The translations under genes were made by a program, and so were the position numbers. Below the pieces are notes generated by a model. That model did no database searches. It saw only the letters and a program-made list of their open reading frames with translations, and was not told the origin of the DNA. Positions 39,278-50,678 of a stretch of 64,000 nt of DNA are shown here, piece after piece; positions within the stretch are counted from its first letter, which is position 1, and each line of letters starts with the position of its first letter. Origin of the DNA: Paraspadella gotoi (taxonomy: Eukaryota; Chaetognatha); assembly GCA_051294375.1 (NCBI GenBank), contig CM119264.1, positions 12,092,263 to 12,156,262 on the forward strand. Direction: 5' to 3'.

Positions 39278-42200
39278 TCATTGGGAGTCGCGAGGAGACT
39301 CGGACGGAGACGAAGATTGAAGAGGAGAAATGACTGGATCGATGGGTGAACGACGAGGACGGTTCGATTCTAAGCAAAAATAAATACATAGGAGATAGAT
39401 ATGTATAAATGATGAGCATAATTAAGGACGAGCAGAGTTGAATTACCGACTTGGAAATTCAAATTGAATGATATTTATTATTTAATCATCATGAAAAGTA
39501 AAGTTTTATTAATTAAAACGAGTATGAAAGAAAATTTACGCCAACATAAAATATATTAAAAAAATTTGTAAAGGATTATCATCATGTAATATGTACTCCT
39601 CACGCGTCACTGCTAAAGCCTAAAATTGCACAATTATAAAAAAACGCCAACTTACCTTTCCTTTGAGCGACCGTGCCAGGCATCCTCGTTTTGACTGCCT
39701 TCGAGACTTCCGCTGCCAACAGAATAGGCGACTCTCGACTGGATGTAGGCGTAGAGGAAAGCGGCGATCGGCGCCCAGACAGAGCCGAGTGGGGCGCGTC
39801 GAGTGGAGACCCGGCCGCAGAGATCGGCGATGATCGTGGGGAAGAGCGGAGCGATGGGGTCAGCCCAGGATCGGGAGTGGGGACCAACTGAGGATGGGAG
39901 GAGGGAATCGGCAACGAACTGGGGGAGGCGGGATCGGGACGGCCCGTCGGTAAGGGATGGGAAGCTGCTCGCGGAACGTCGTAAGTCGATTTTAGTGCAA
40001 TTCTCACGGAGGCGTCCGGCGGGAGTGAAAGAGACTTTGGCTTCGAAGCGTCAGCGTTGCCATCTTCGGACGAACTCTTTCCCTCGTCGCTCTCTATGCC
40101 GCTAATCCCGTTCGAGGTAGCGTCAGAATCGCGACGTAGACGAGGATTGGGCAGTTCGGGTTTGCGTTTTCCGGCGGCCGACGCGTCGCCGCAATCTTTT
40201 CGGGACTCCGGAAGGAATTTTCTCTCTTCCGCGGGAAGGGCTTTACGTTTGACATCGCCCGAATTTCGGTTCCGCGTTCTTGAGTCTTTAGTCTCCATCT
40301 TGTCGACGACCCGCTTTTCCCCGAAGTCTTTCATTCGTGAAACGTTAGAAAGAGGCGACCGACCACTAAGCTCCGCTTCGTATTGCAAATTGGTCAGTTC
40401 CGCCTCCACTGAAGATTTGGAAGACTCCAGTTCGACGACGATCTTCCTTAAACCGTCCACCTCGGCGGCCTGCCCGACAACCATCTCCTTTGCCTCGGCC
40501 AACTGCTTCATTCGCGCCTCCAATTCGTCTCTCATCTTCTCCATGTCGACGCGACTGACGAACTCTCGCTCACGCGACGACGCCACCACCGACTCCAAAC
40601 CCACCACCGACGCCTGCTCCGTCGTCAGCGCAGAACGGAGTGCGTCGCACTCGAGCCGTCTGTCGGAAATTTCCTGACAGGGAAAAACGAATCCGGTAGT
40701 ACGTAATACGAATCAACGAAGATCAGAATTAGTGTTTTGGTAATAATATAAGTACCTGATTTAATTGTTGACAAAGTGTATCCTTGTTTGAGAGTTCTAG
40801 TTGAATCTTTTCCTTAGCCGCGTCTAACTGTGCGGCGAGCCCTCTTAGTGACCGAAGATCACTTTGTAAGGTGTCGATCGTCTGTAAAATTTTAATGTTT
40901 AAAATAGTAAAATCAAAAAAGTTCACAGATGACGTCACATTGTCATTGATACCTGTCTGGCGTCCTTGAGATCCATCTTTAGCTCTTGTATTTCTGTGGC
41001 CAAATTTTGGGACTGGGAATCGCTCATGCTTCGTTCATCTTCCGAAGACCGAAGTCGTTGTTGTAAGTCCTCAACATGGGAAGCCATTTGAGACTGGAGA
41101 GGGTGAAATAGGAGTAACTATAATACTGTAGTAGCCGCGCCAGAAATTTATTTTTTTGGCACAACTTGGAGTTAACGTGAACTCACACGTTCGTAAAGAC
41201 GACCCTCGACTTCCGTTTGTAGCCTGACATTTTCCCCCTCCACATCTCTCACACGCTGATCCAGCAGCTGCATCTGCGAGGACATGGCCTGGATTTGCTG
41301 CACTAGTTCTTCGTGATGAGAATGAGAACCTTCTACGATTTTCGAAGCCTGAAAAAAAAAATTGCGTCAAGATGTGGGAATTGCTAGACCAGAAACATGG
41401 ACGAACCGACCTGCGAAAGGTTTGCTTGTTCTCTAAGCAACTCCAGCTCAACCGCTGAGAGTCTGTCCCGGACAGTTTCTCCTTCTAAATTGAGCCGTTG
41501 TATTTCCGAAGTCAATTCGGCCGCGTCTTCCGTCAACTTCCGGTTCCTCCTCGACAACGCCTCTTTCTCTTGACGGTATTCGTTCTCGACCTCGGCGCGA
41601 GATCTCACGTCTTCTTGGAGATGGCGCAATTGTTTTTCTCGCGTCTCGATGTCAGACGATTGTCGATCCAATTCTTCCTCCAGAGCCTTGATCTGAATCG
41701 TAGGAGAACTAAAAGAGTTTACTTTCCTCAAAACAGAAATATTGACTCATTAAAATACCTCGGTTTCTTTATTCTTTAAAGCATCTTTGATATTATTCAT
41801 TTCGGCGGTAAGGTTGACCAATTGTTCAGTCTTATCGTCGAGAGCTTCTTGGGCCAAATCACGTTCTTTATCGACCTTGAATAGATAAATTATGACCTCA
41901 TCTCGCATTTGGTCACACGCATTTACCGTCAACCTCAGCGCAAAACTTACCACCGAAAGCGCCGCCTTAGCCTTTTCCAATTCGTTCTTCGTCGCGTGAA
42001 GCTTTAAACTCAACTCTTTGACCTTCGTCTCGACTGTCATCGTTTTCTCTCCGCTGGCGCTGACCGACGACGCAGCGGCGGAGAGTTGGCGGCGCAAATC
42101 GATCGTCTCTTCCTGAGCAGCAGCGCATTGCGTCCGCAACTCGGCCACGTGCCCTCGTTCTTCGCGGAGTTCGTCGTGGTTGACGCGAAGTTGGCGCTCC

Positions 42201-44864
42201 ATCGTATGCAAATGCTGCCTCATGGACTGCAGAGTTTCGCGAAGATGACTGCACTCGGCGAGGGCATTGTCTCTTTCGCGTTCGGCGCCGGAGACGCGAC
42301 TCTCCAGCTGATTGACTTGGCGCATGGATTCGGTCTGAGTTTGCAAAGATTTCTGCTCGATCGAAGCCATTCGCGCCTCCACGGAAGCTTTTTCTTCGGT
42401 CAATGCCTTCCGGTCTTTGAGCAACGACTCTCGCTCACTCTCCAGGCGTTTGACGACCGAGTGTGCTACGAGACGATCGGTGGAACTCGGTTCTGGAGAT
42501 GAGACGAAGTAATTTTAATTAAAATAGATTAGGTGATAATCCATCAAAACATTTACCCGTAATATTTTCATTGACGTCCCTGTCTGGGCCTTTAATCATT
42601 TTTAAGTACGCGTGCTCAAGCTCGTTTTGAACCTAGCGAAGGAAATGTAGATTGCGGTAATTATAACATTGTGATTTTTAGCTTGGGGTTTGATTGGGAG
42701 AGTTCCATAAAAAAATAATTTTTACCTGGATGAGTTTCAATTGAATTCTATCCTTATCGTCGCTGGTTTCTTGCAGTTGTTTCTGTGTGACGAAGACTTT
42801 CTCCTCCAAAAATTTGACTTCACCACGAAGATTGTCCTCCTTATTTCTTAGGGTCACGAGGGTAGATCTCTCCGCAGCCAACTCGTCTTCAATTATGCGC
42901 CGATTCTTTTCTGTCGTCACCAAGTCGTGACGCTGACCATCCAATTGACTGCAGACGTGACAAGGTGGATGTAAAGAATTTTTAATATAAAGAAAACTGG
43001 GCCAATCAACGGATAACGAACCTTTTTTGCAACGTCACCAGATTCTTCAATTCGAGAAATTCGCGCCGTGAATTTCTTAATTCTTCCTCCAGCTCTTCCA
43101 ATCGCCTCAACGACGTCGTTTCATTTTCTTCAAATTCGAGGAGCTTCTTCGTCCAGGCCTCTTTCTCCGCTTCGAAGATAAGGCGAGCATCGGACAACTC
43201 TCGCTCTCGAGCTTCCAACAAGCTCTCCACCTCCTTCAATCGTACCTTGGTCTCCTCTACCTCAAGGGACTTGTCGCTTACAACCCTTTCCTTGGCGGCT
43301 TTAAGCTCCGCAACTTTGGTTGTCAAGGATTCTAATTCTGACTTGATAAGCGCTGGGTCCAGGACGGATTCTTTTTTTGAAAAAGAAAATGGTTTAAAAA
43401 ATATTGTTTAAGAAATAGACCAATTGTGGACGCATCAATTTTCGGATTAAGATTGTCGCGTCCACATAATCATTTTCGCACCTGGGGGTGTTGTTTTAAT
43501 TTTGATGCTTGTTTCACCGCTCCTAAACTCAGCAACCTGCAAACATTTTTCCTTGATAAGTGCGATACTAATCAAATAAAATTTCCTGAACGATAAAATA
43601 ACCTGATCGTGAAGGGCTTTGTTTTCTTCCGTGAGCAGAGTGATCTGGTCGTTCATCCTTTGGGCCATCCTCTGCATAGCGTCCTCTCTAGCCGAGGCGT
43701 CTACGGCGGCTTCTGGTCTCCCGCCATCAAGTAGTCGTTGCAGCCGCGCGATTTCGGTATCGCGTGCGTCTAATTGATTCTGCAGATCTCGGGCAGAGGA
43801 TGTAAGAGTCTCCGCCTTATGCTCGAGATCGGCTGCGAATTATTTTTAAGAATTTCATGACTAAATAGAATAGAATAGAATAGAAAAATAAATATCAACG
43901 CGACTCACCGAGTTCTTTTTCCAGAGAGGCAATTCTTTTGTCAGACACAGCTATCAAGTCGAGGGAGACTTTAGCAGACGATCCCTGGCTAATAGTCAAG
44001 GGGTCGCCGGGTGGCAATAGAGACTCGATATCCATTCGTTGGCGCCGGAAAGGGACTTTTTTTTTATTCCCGCCTGCAAAAGAAAAATACAAATCAGAGA
44101 ACGCTCTAATAGTGACTATTAAAATTCCCTCAAACCTGGAGTTTGGACAACAGCTTGAAAATTTTTTTCCTGCAGCTTGAGGATTTTTTTTGTTTTCTCG
44201 TTAGACTCTTGCTCCAAAGAGTTTAACTTGTGAAGGTATTGAGAGTTAAGGAATCGTAAATCTGTATTTTGGTGCTCCACCTTGCGAAAATTGCTCTTTA
44301 AGTCCTGTTTTTAAAAAACGTTCAATTGACTATAAAAAAGACAGAATCAATGAAAAATTTTAGTAACCTTGACAGTTTTTTCACGATCTTCCTTTTCCCG
44401 CAAAAGCTTCAAATGGATATCGGTGTTTTCCCTGACCAATCTCGCGTTTTCTGGGGAAGAATGAAAAATAAAAAGACCATCAAGTAAAATTAACCAATAC
44501 TTTACTATCAAAAGTACTATTACCGTTCTTGTAAGACTCGAGGCTAGATTGCCCTAGAGCCAAACTTAAACTCGCCGGGGCATCGATGGCGCCAACAGGC
44601 GGGCCGACAGCAGAAAGAGATGATCCGCTGGCCCCCTTGCGCGCGTTCTTAAGGCTGGTTGTGGTCCTGACCAAATCCGCCAATAAACGTTGAACAAGGG
44701 GCAAGGAATCCATTCCGAGGGGCTAAGAAAGTAACATGATCATTTAGTCCAAATATACACAGATTAAAAAAGAACACCGCAAGAATCAACACCTGCTGGA
44801 AACCTAACTGATCCAGCCGTTTCCTCAACATCATGTACCGCTGCTCTGACGAGGGAATCGCCAT
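39278..44864 (-). CDS. CEP135: centriolar coiled-coil protein CEP135
   Basis: Multi-exon gene with short introns. Exon 1 (44864-44793) encodes RYMMLRKRLDQLGFQQ, the N-terminal signature of CEP135, and exon 2 (44722-44524) continues with LPLVQRLLADLVRTT. Later exons give ENARLVREN, LRFLNSQYLHKL, QEKNFQAVVQTPG and FRRQRMDIE, all in the order of the human protein. Long heptad-type coiled coil follows to about 40000. CEP135 builds the centriole cartwheel and spindle pole. The C-terminal part is unusual: a Ser/Pro-rich tail of over 100 residues (39960-39660), then a last small exon 39369-39278 ending RDSQ. It is the last gene of the mitotic array, 333 bp after the DLGAP5 stop. Not every internal exon border was resolved. 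Confidence 0.9.
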
Positions 44865-45197
44865 TTTGTCGGGTTAAAGGGTGTATTTTGTTTTTTAATG
44901 TCACATCTTCACTGGTTAAAGAAAATTTAAACTTCAAAGGTGATTCTGCTAATGATAAAATGTATTAACAAATGGCACAATTAAGGATAAAGAGTTGGGA
45001 CAAAAACACGAAAAAAAATTACATGTACTATTTTACATCGTCAAAACGTATTTTAAATAAAAAATATATTCCTTCAGTTTAGTTTTAGTTTGAACCAGAT
45101 CCCATCATCAAGTTGTGTAAAAGTTATTCAACGTATACGCATATATATCATAAATCATGTAAATCAATTACCATAATTGTCCTTCAGATAAAAAATA

Positions 45198-48100
45198 CTA
45201 AAAGGATATCAAATCATTCTCAATCGCGTTTTCTTCCTCCTCGTCAAACGTCGGCTGTATCATAGGGGGTTGACCTTGCTCCAGCTTACGGAGATGATTG
45301 GCGGAAAAGATGGAGGAGCGGCGAATGCGTCGCATCTCCGGGGTGTTGCCCCCGAACAAAAAAGCGTCTTCCTTCAAAACGGGTGGGTGAGCGAAAGGAG
45401 AGTTGGGATCCACTGATGACGTTGGTTTGGTTGGCGTGAAGGTTAACAAAGTGACCACCGGCTCGACCAGGGCGTGGGAGGGAGACTCGTTAACCGACGC
45501 GCTTGGTTGCGATGGGGAAGACGAAGGCTGGGCGCGTTTGGGCGGAGTTGAAGGAACCACGTCTTGCGCCGCTAATACTCTCGAGGGGCTGGCTTTAGCA
45601 GGACTCTCCTTGGCTTTCATCATTTGATTCATCTTCTTTTTAGCAAGGAACGCGCGAAAATTCATGCGCGGCTTTTTAGGCTTGGAAGCATCGACTTAAT
45701 AGGAAAAAAAAAATTACCCTCTAAACTTCCTTATGTATTTAATTATTCACAACTTTTTCCCAGTCAACCTGGGGCCGCATTCTTCTTAGGAAGTTGATTT
45801 TTGACAGCGGCCAGCGGGCGCTTTGAGGCGACAGGAATGACCGCGGGTTCTTCGACGACCCATCCGTTGGCTTCGAGACGAAACAATTTCGCGAATCCCT
45901 CGTCCACTTCCTCAATCTGTCCAAAACAGTGAAAAATTTTACAGGAATAAATAATAATTCCAAAAAAATAAAAATAAATTTAAAAAAACGACGTCTGAGC
46001 GCCGCGCCAGCAGACTCGCCTGAATGCCGACCATCTCCCAGAAACCCTGAAGGTCCGACGGCGCAGTCCTAGGTTCTCCCTCGGGTGGATGAATGCAATT
46101 GTCGCACAGACCCCGGAATTGCTTGAACTTTTTCGTGATGAGGAGCTTTGCCTTTCCGGTGACAGCGCGGATCTGGCCTTTTAGCTCTTCCGACACGGCA
46201 GGGTCTTCGAGAAATTTCTCAGCTCGAGTGGACAACGAGGTGAAATGATCTGCGGGACGAATGGGAAAAGAAATCGAATTCGGTCAACTAACCGCGAGAA
46301 TAAAAGACAAGCGTGACAAGGTGGACCGATGAAAAATTGGAATTTGGTAAAAAATAAAAAATCAATACCTATTTGATCGTCCATAGTTTTAATGAATTCG
46401 TTGGCTTTGTCGACGTACTCTGGAGAAACTTCTACCTCTTCGTTTTTGACGACGTCGGCGACGATAGCCTCATTGGACGGCTTTGCCATTGATGTTCGAG
46501 GATTAATGTCTTTGCTTTCCACCGCTTGGCTTTTCTCTTCTCTGTCGCACGGTACAGATTCATCGACAACCGGCGAAGGTGAATCGACGACAGACAAGAC
46601 GCGGCTGATGTCATCGATCGGCACTTCAAAAACTGACCGGTTGAGAGGTCCAGACTCGACATTACCGTCTGATATTAATTCACTGTTCAAGCTCGATCCT
46701 TTTTTCAAGGCAACAACATTGCTTAATTCTAAATACGTTTGATCATTTTTATCTTCAAATGCCGCATCTTTCGAATTCTCTCTTGTTGTGAAGTCTTTAT
46801 CACGGGATAGAATAGGCGAAGTTTCTTTGACATCCATCATTTCTTCCTCAATACATGGGTCATCAGAGGGTTCGAGATATTTCATGGAACAAGACTCCAC
46901 CGACCGTTCGTCGGATGTTTGGGAATTCGTTCCGTCAGACGTCTTATCGACACCCATTTGAGAAGGTGGTTCGATGATTCTTTCCGATTGTGAATCGTGT
47001 ACTAAAACCGGAGGTTTCGGAAAATTGACGGAGATTTCATCCTCTGATTTCACCAGCAAATCTTCGGAATATACATGAACATTTTTGGTTTTTGAAGAAT
47101 CGAGATTGGAAGCCACTGACAGGTTTGCGTCCGAACGACTAGCCGCCGAACTCTCAATTCGCGATCGGTCGGTGGCCGATCTATTCGCCAATTTGGTTCC
47201 TTTACATCCTTTGACAGAGGCTAAAAAGGCGTCGACTTTTTTACGAGAAGAAGCGGCGTGTTCGGCTGTAACAATCACGAGATTATTAATCAAAAATATT
47301 GGAACATCGACTCGCCTTTCTAATGAATAATATACCTGGCTTCCCACTCTTGTCAACTTCGTCACAGTCGTTGTGCGGGACGTCGGTGTCAGATTGGACG
47401 ATGTCAATCACGACGGCCTGAGCATCTTTGGAACTGACTTGCTCGATGTTGCATTCATGGACATCAACCTCTTGCTGAGATTGGGAACGAGTAGACATTG
47501 AAACATTACGGTCAGGAGGCGCTGCGGAGAGTTTAGCTCCGCCGCGAGAGGTCGAAACAGCTAAAGCCCCTCGCCCAGAAACCGTCGAAGCCGTTGGGAC
47601 CCCGCGCCCAGATGACGCCCCGCGCCCTCGGCCCGTGACTGAGGCCCCGCGCCCGCGCTCAGTAGCTGAAGCCCCCCGCGTGGAAACTGAAGGAACTGTG
47701 GCGCCGAGACGAGAGACAGGAGCAAGCCTTGATGTTTTTGGATTCTTATCGGGACGCGAAGGAGGTCGTGACTGGGGACAGAGTTTTACGCCGATGGCAG
47801 ATCCAGCGACCTGTTTCTCGGAGCCGGTCGACTTCATGGACAGTGCTCGGACTTGACCGTGCGAGGCTAAAGGTCGAGCCGGAATACGGCTAAAGGAAGC
47901 GGATTCCACCTGTTTAACGACATGAACTTTAAAGGGCATCTTCTTTGACATTTTCTCCTCATCCTGTCGTTTTTCTGTAACAAGCGAAAAAAAATAAAAA
48001 CAATTTTAATCAAGAAATATTTTTGTAAAAAACTTTTTTATGTAGTATTCAGAGAGAGACTAACGTTTGTTTTTCTTGAAATTCTCATAATTTTGCATGA

Positions 48101-48392
48101 AGACGGTCCGTGATACAGCCCGTCTTTTTTCTCTCGGGGTGAGCGAGAGTTCTTCTGTTTTTTCCGAGTTATCCGTTTGCAGCAGTTCCGGCCGCCGCGC
48201 CATCATATTTGCTTGTCTTCCGTCTTTTTGTCTGAACTCGTTAGAAACAAAAGACTTTTAAAGTTTGAATGGTGTTGCTCCTTTAATCATAATAATTATT
48301 AACACTTACCTTTGCCTTTGAACATGAATGTTCTTATCACGAACGGTCTTAACGTCCCTCTGACGTTTCTTAGCAAGTATGGCCCGGTCCAT
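45198..48392 (-). CDS. DLGAP5: HURP/DLGAP5-like spindle protein (GKAP family)
   Basis: Seven exons: 48392-48310, 48231-48065, 47974-47336, 47265-46369, 46249-46020, 45916-45769 and 45694-45198; they sum to 886 residues plus stop in a continuous frame. The GKAP domain spans exons 5-7: AVTGKAKLLITKKFKQFRGL, DLQGFWEMVGIQ, then IEEVDEGFAKLFRLEANGW and MNFRAFLAKKK. The basic N-terminus with PFKVHVVKQ resembles the microtubule-binding part of HURP. The protein stabilises kinetochore microtubules. The middle is Ser/Asp/Glu-rich and disordered. Intron 5 uses a GC donor (CAG|GCGAGT). The start lies only 96 bp after the MAD2L1BP stop. DLGAP5 rather than the synaptic DLGAP1-4 is preferred from the mitotic neighbours and N-terminus. 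Confidence 0.8.
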
Positions 48393-48488
48393 CTTTCGCG
48401 CGTATTACAACTATATTACTCACTTAAAAAATACGTTCGTAATAAAAAACATACAAATATAAATGAATTAGAGGCTACAGGGTTGCGG

Positions 48489-49001
48489 TCAAGTATGATT
48501 CAATTTAAATCCTTTAACAGACTGGGTGCACAAGTACCAAATATAATCCCCCTCCTTTTCAAGACGTGATTTTTCTCTTTGGACGGGATCGAATGACTCC
48601 AAAGAGTCGAGGGTGAATTCGGCTCCGACTTTCCGATTCACGTTTAGCCCGAACCCTTCGTCGAGGCAGAGTTTCTCGCAAAATTCCTCAGAAATGTGAA
48701 AAGGATCATCGACCAACGTTCGACGAAACCCTTGAGGAAGGTCGGCGTCGACATGGGGTTCCACGCCCGAAATGCGGCAGGAAACGCAGGAGGCAGAAAG
48801 AGAGAGGCGTCGGTCCGATTCAGTCTCATCGTTGCCGTTTTGGGCAGATTCAACATCAAGAGAGACGATAGCCCCGCGGCGCAGGCGAGAGAGGCCCGCC
48901 AGAAATGGCGCCGAAAGCCCCGGATTTAGCGAAGCAGAGCGAGGGGCCTTCAGCGCCACGTGAAGGATCGTGGGAAACTTGGATGATAGTTTAGAGATAT
49001 C
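48489..49001 (-). CDS. MAD2L1BP: p31comet, exon 2 (C-terminal half)
   Basis: Begins after TTCTCAG at 49002, phase 0, and ends with TGA at 48489. The C-terminus EGDYIWYLCTQSVKGFK matches the conserved end of p31comet (DYIW...KGF). This part completes the HORMA-like fold and the tail that embraces its own core. Joined to exon 1 at 59515-58970 it gives 352 residues without a frame break. In the assembly the two exons are 10 kb apart because of the inverted copy between them. Confidence 0.8.
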   Translation of the reverse strand, partial: DISKLSSKFPTILHVALKAPRSASLNPGLSAPFLAGLSRLRRGAIVSLDVESAQNGNDETESDRRLSLSASCVSCRISGVEPHVDADLPQGFRRTLVDDPFHISEEFCEKLCLDEGFGLNVNRKVGAEFTLDSLESFDPVQREKSRLEKEGDYIWYLCTQSVKGFKLNHT

Positions 49002-49103
49002 CTGAGAACAAATCGAACTCGGAAATCAAAATTGTAGAGCAAAAATGTACAATTTGGTCATTACGGCGTAGTGAAAGTTACAGATCAAAATTCGAATAGT
49101 TGT

Positions 49104-49213
49104 TCATGGACAGTCTTGGACTAAAGAACATTGATATATAATTTTATTTTAAATTTCTCAATTTTCGCATACACTTATATTTATACATAGTACTTACCAT
49201 AGAAAATATCAAA
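49104..49213. repeat. AT-rich repeat arm beside the gap
   Basis: 110 bp (TTCATGGACAGTCTTG to CATAGAAAATATCAAA) that recurs at 49643-49753 and inverted at 49869-49978. Related words (AGTACTATGTATAAATAT, GCGTATGCGAAAATTGAAAA) occur at 49566-49610 and 58755-58800. Probably part of a diverged inverted-repeat element in the MAD2L1BP intron. Confidence 0.65.
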
Positions 49214-49485
49214 NNNNNNNNNNNNNNNNNNNNNNNNNNNNNNNNNNNNNNNNNNNNNNNNNNNNNNNNNNNNNNNNNNNNNNNNNNNNNNNNNNNNNNN
49301 NNNNNNNNNNNNNNNNNNNNNNNNNNNNNNNNNNNNNNNNNNNNNNNNNNNNNNNNNNNNNNNNNNNNNNNNNNNNNNNNNNNNNNNNNNNNNNNNNNNN
49401 NNNNNNNNNNNNNNNNNNNNNNNNNNNNNNNNNNNNNNNNNNNNNNNNNNNNNNNNNNNNNNNNNNNNNNNNNNNNNNNNNNNNN
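49214..49485. other. assembly gap (272 N)
   Basis: Run of N inside the MAD2L1BP intron. Confidence 0.99.
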
Positions 49486-49632
49486 AATATATTTCTTTTT
49501 ATCAACTTTTCGTGAGAAATTCGAATCTGCTTTCAAAAATTAAAACAAAAAATTTAATTTTTTTAATTTTGAGTATTATGTATAAATATGGGCGTATTCG
49601 AAAATTGAAAAATACATTTTTTTATATTTAAA
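49486..49632. repeat. AT-rich segment repeated at 58669-58816
   Basis: Direct match to 58669-58816 with few differences. Because these segments lie on either side of the inverted block (49643-58594), they look like the same genomic sequence entered twice. Confidence 0.8.
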
Positions 49633-49642
49633 NNNNNNNNNN
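49633..49642. other. assembly gap (10 N)
   Basis: Run of 10 N that marks the left edge of the inverted copy. Confidence 0.99.
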
Positions 49643-50078
49643 TTCATGGACAGTCTTGCACTAAAGAACATTGATATATAATTTTATTTTAAATTTTTCA
49701 ATTTTCGCATACGCTTATATTTATACATAGTACTTACCATAGAAAATATCAAAGGTATAATTAACCTATATTTTAAATTTAGTATAAAAAATAGGTTTTT
49801 TAATTTTTAGCTAACTTAATGAAAAAAATTTTGATTAAGATTTTCTAAAAAAAAAATTATTTTAAATTTTGATATTTTCTATGGTAAGTACTATGTATAA
49901 TATAAGCGTATGCGAAAATTGAAAAATTTAAAATAAAATTATATATCAATGTTCTTTAGTGCAAGACTGTCCATGAACAACTATTCGAATTTTGATCTGT
50001 AACTTTCACTACGCCGTAATGACCAAATTGTACATTTTTGCTCTACAATTTTGATTTCCGAGTTCGATTTGTTCTCAG

Positions 50079-50583
50079 GATATCTCTAAAACTATCATCC
50101 AAGTTTCCCACGATCCTTCACGTGGCGCTGAAGGCCCCTCGCTCTGCTTCGCTAAATCGGGCTCTCGGCGCCATTTCTGGCGGGCCTCTCTCGCCTGCGC
50201 CGCGGGCTATCGTCTCTCTTGATGTTGAATCTGCCCAAAACGGCAACGATGACTGAATCGGACCGACGCCTCTCTCTTTCTGCCTCCTGCGTTTCCTGCC
50301 GCATTTCGGGCGTGGAGCCCCATGTCGACGCCGACCTTCCTCAAGGGTTTCGTCGAACGTTGGTCGATGATCCTTTTCACATTTCTGAGGAATTTGCGAG
50401 AAACTCTGCCTCGACGAAGGGTTCGGGCTAAACGTGAATCGGAAAGTCGGAGCCGAATTCACCCTCGACTCTTTGGAGGCATTCGATCCCGTCCAAAGAG
50501 AAAAATCACGTCTTGAAAAGGAGGGGGATTATTTGGTACTGTGCACCCAGTCTGTTAAAGGATTTAAATTGAATCATACTTGA
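50079..50583 (+). pseudogene. broken copy of MAD2L1BP exon 2
   Basis: Inverted-copy counterpart of 48489-49001 with several frame-breaking indels. Probably an assembly artefact, not a real paralogue. Confidence 0.8.
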
Positions 50584-50678
50584 CCGCAACCCTGTAGCCT
50601 CTAATTCATTTATATTTGTATGTTTTTTTTACGAACGTATTTTTTAAGTGAGTAATATAGTTGTAATACGCGCGAAAG

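Noticed and set aside
45403-46742. Plus-strand frames across DLGAP5
   Set aside because: Opposite-strand shadows; the minus strand gives a continuous seven-exon frame with the GKAP domain.
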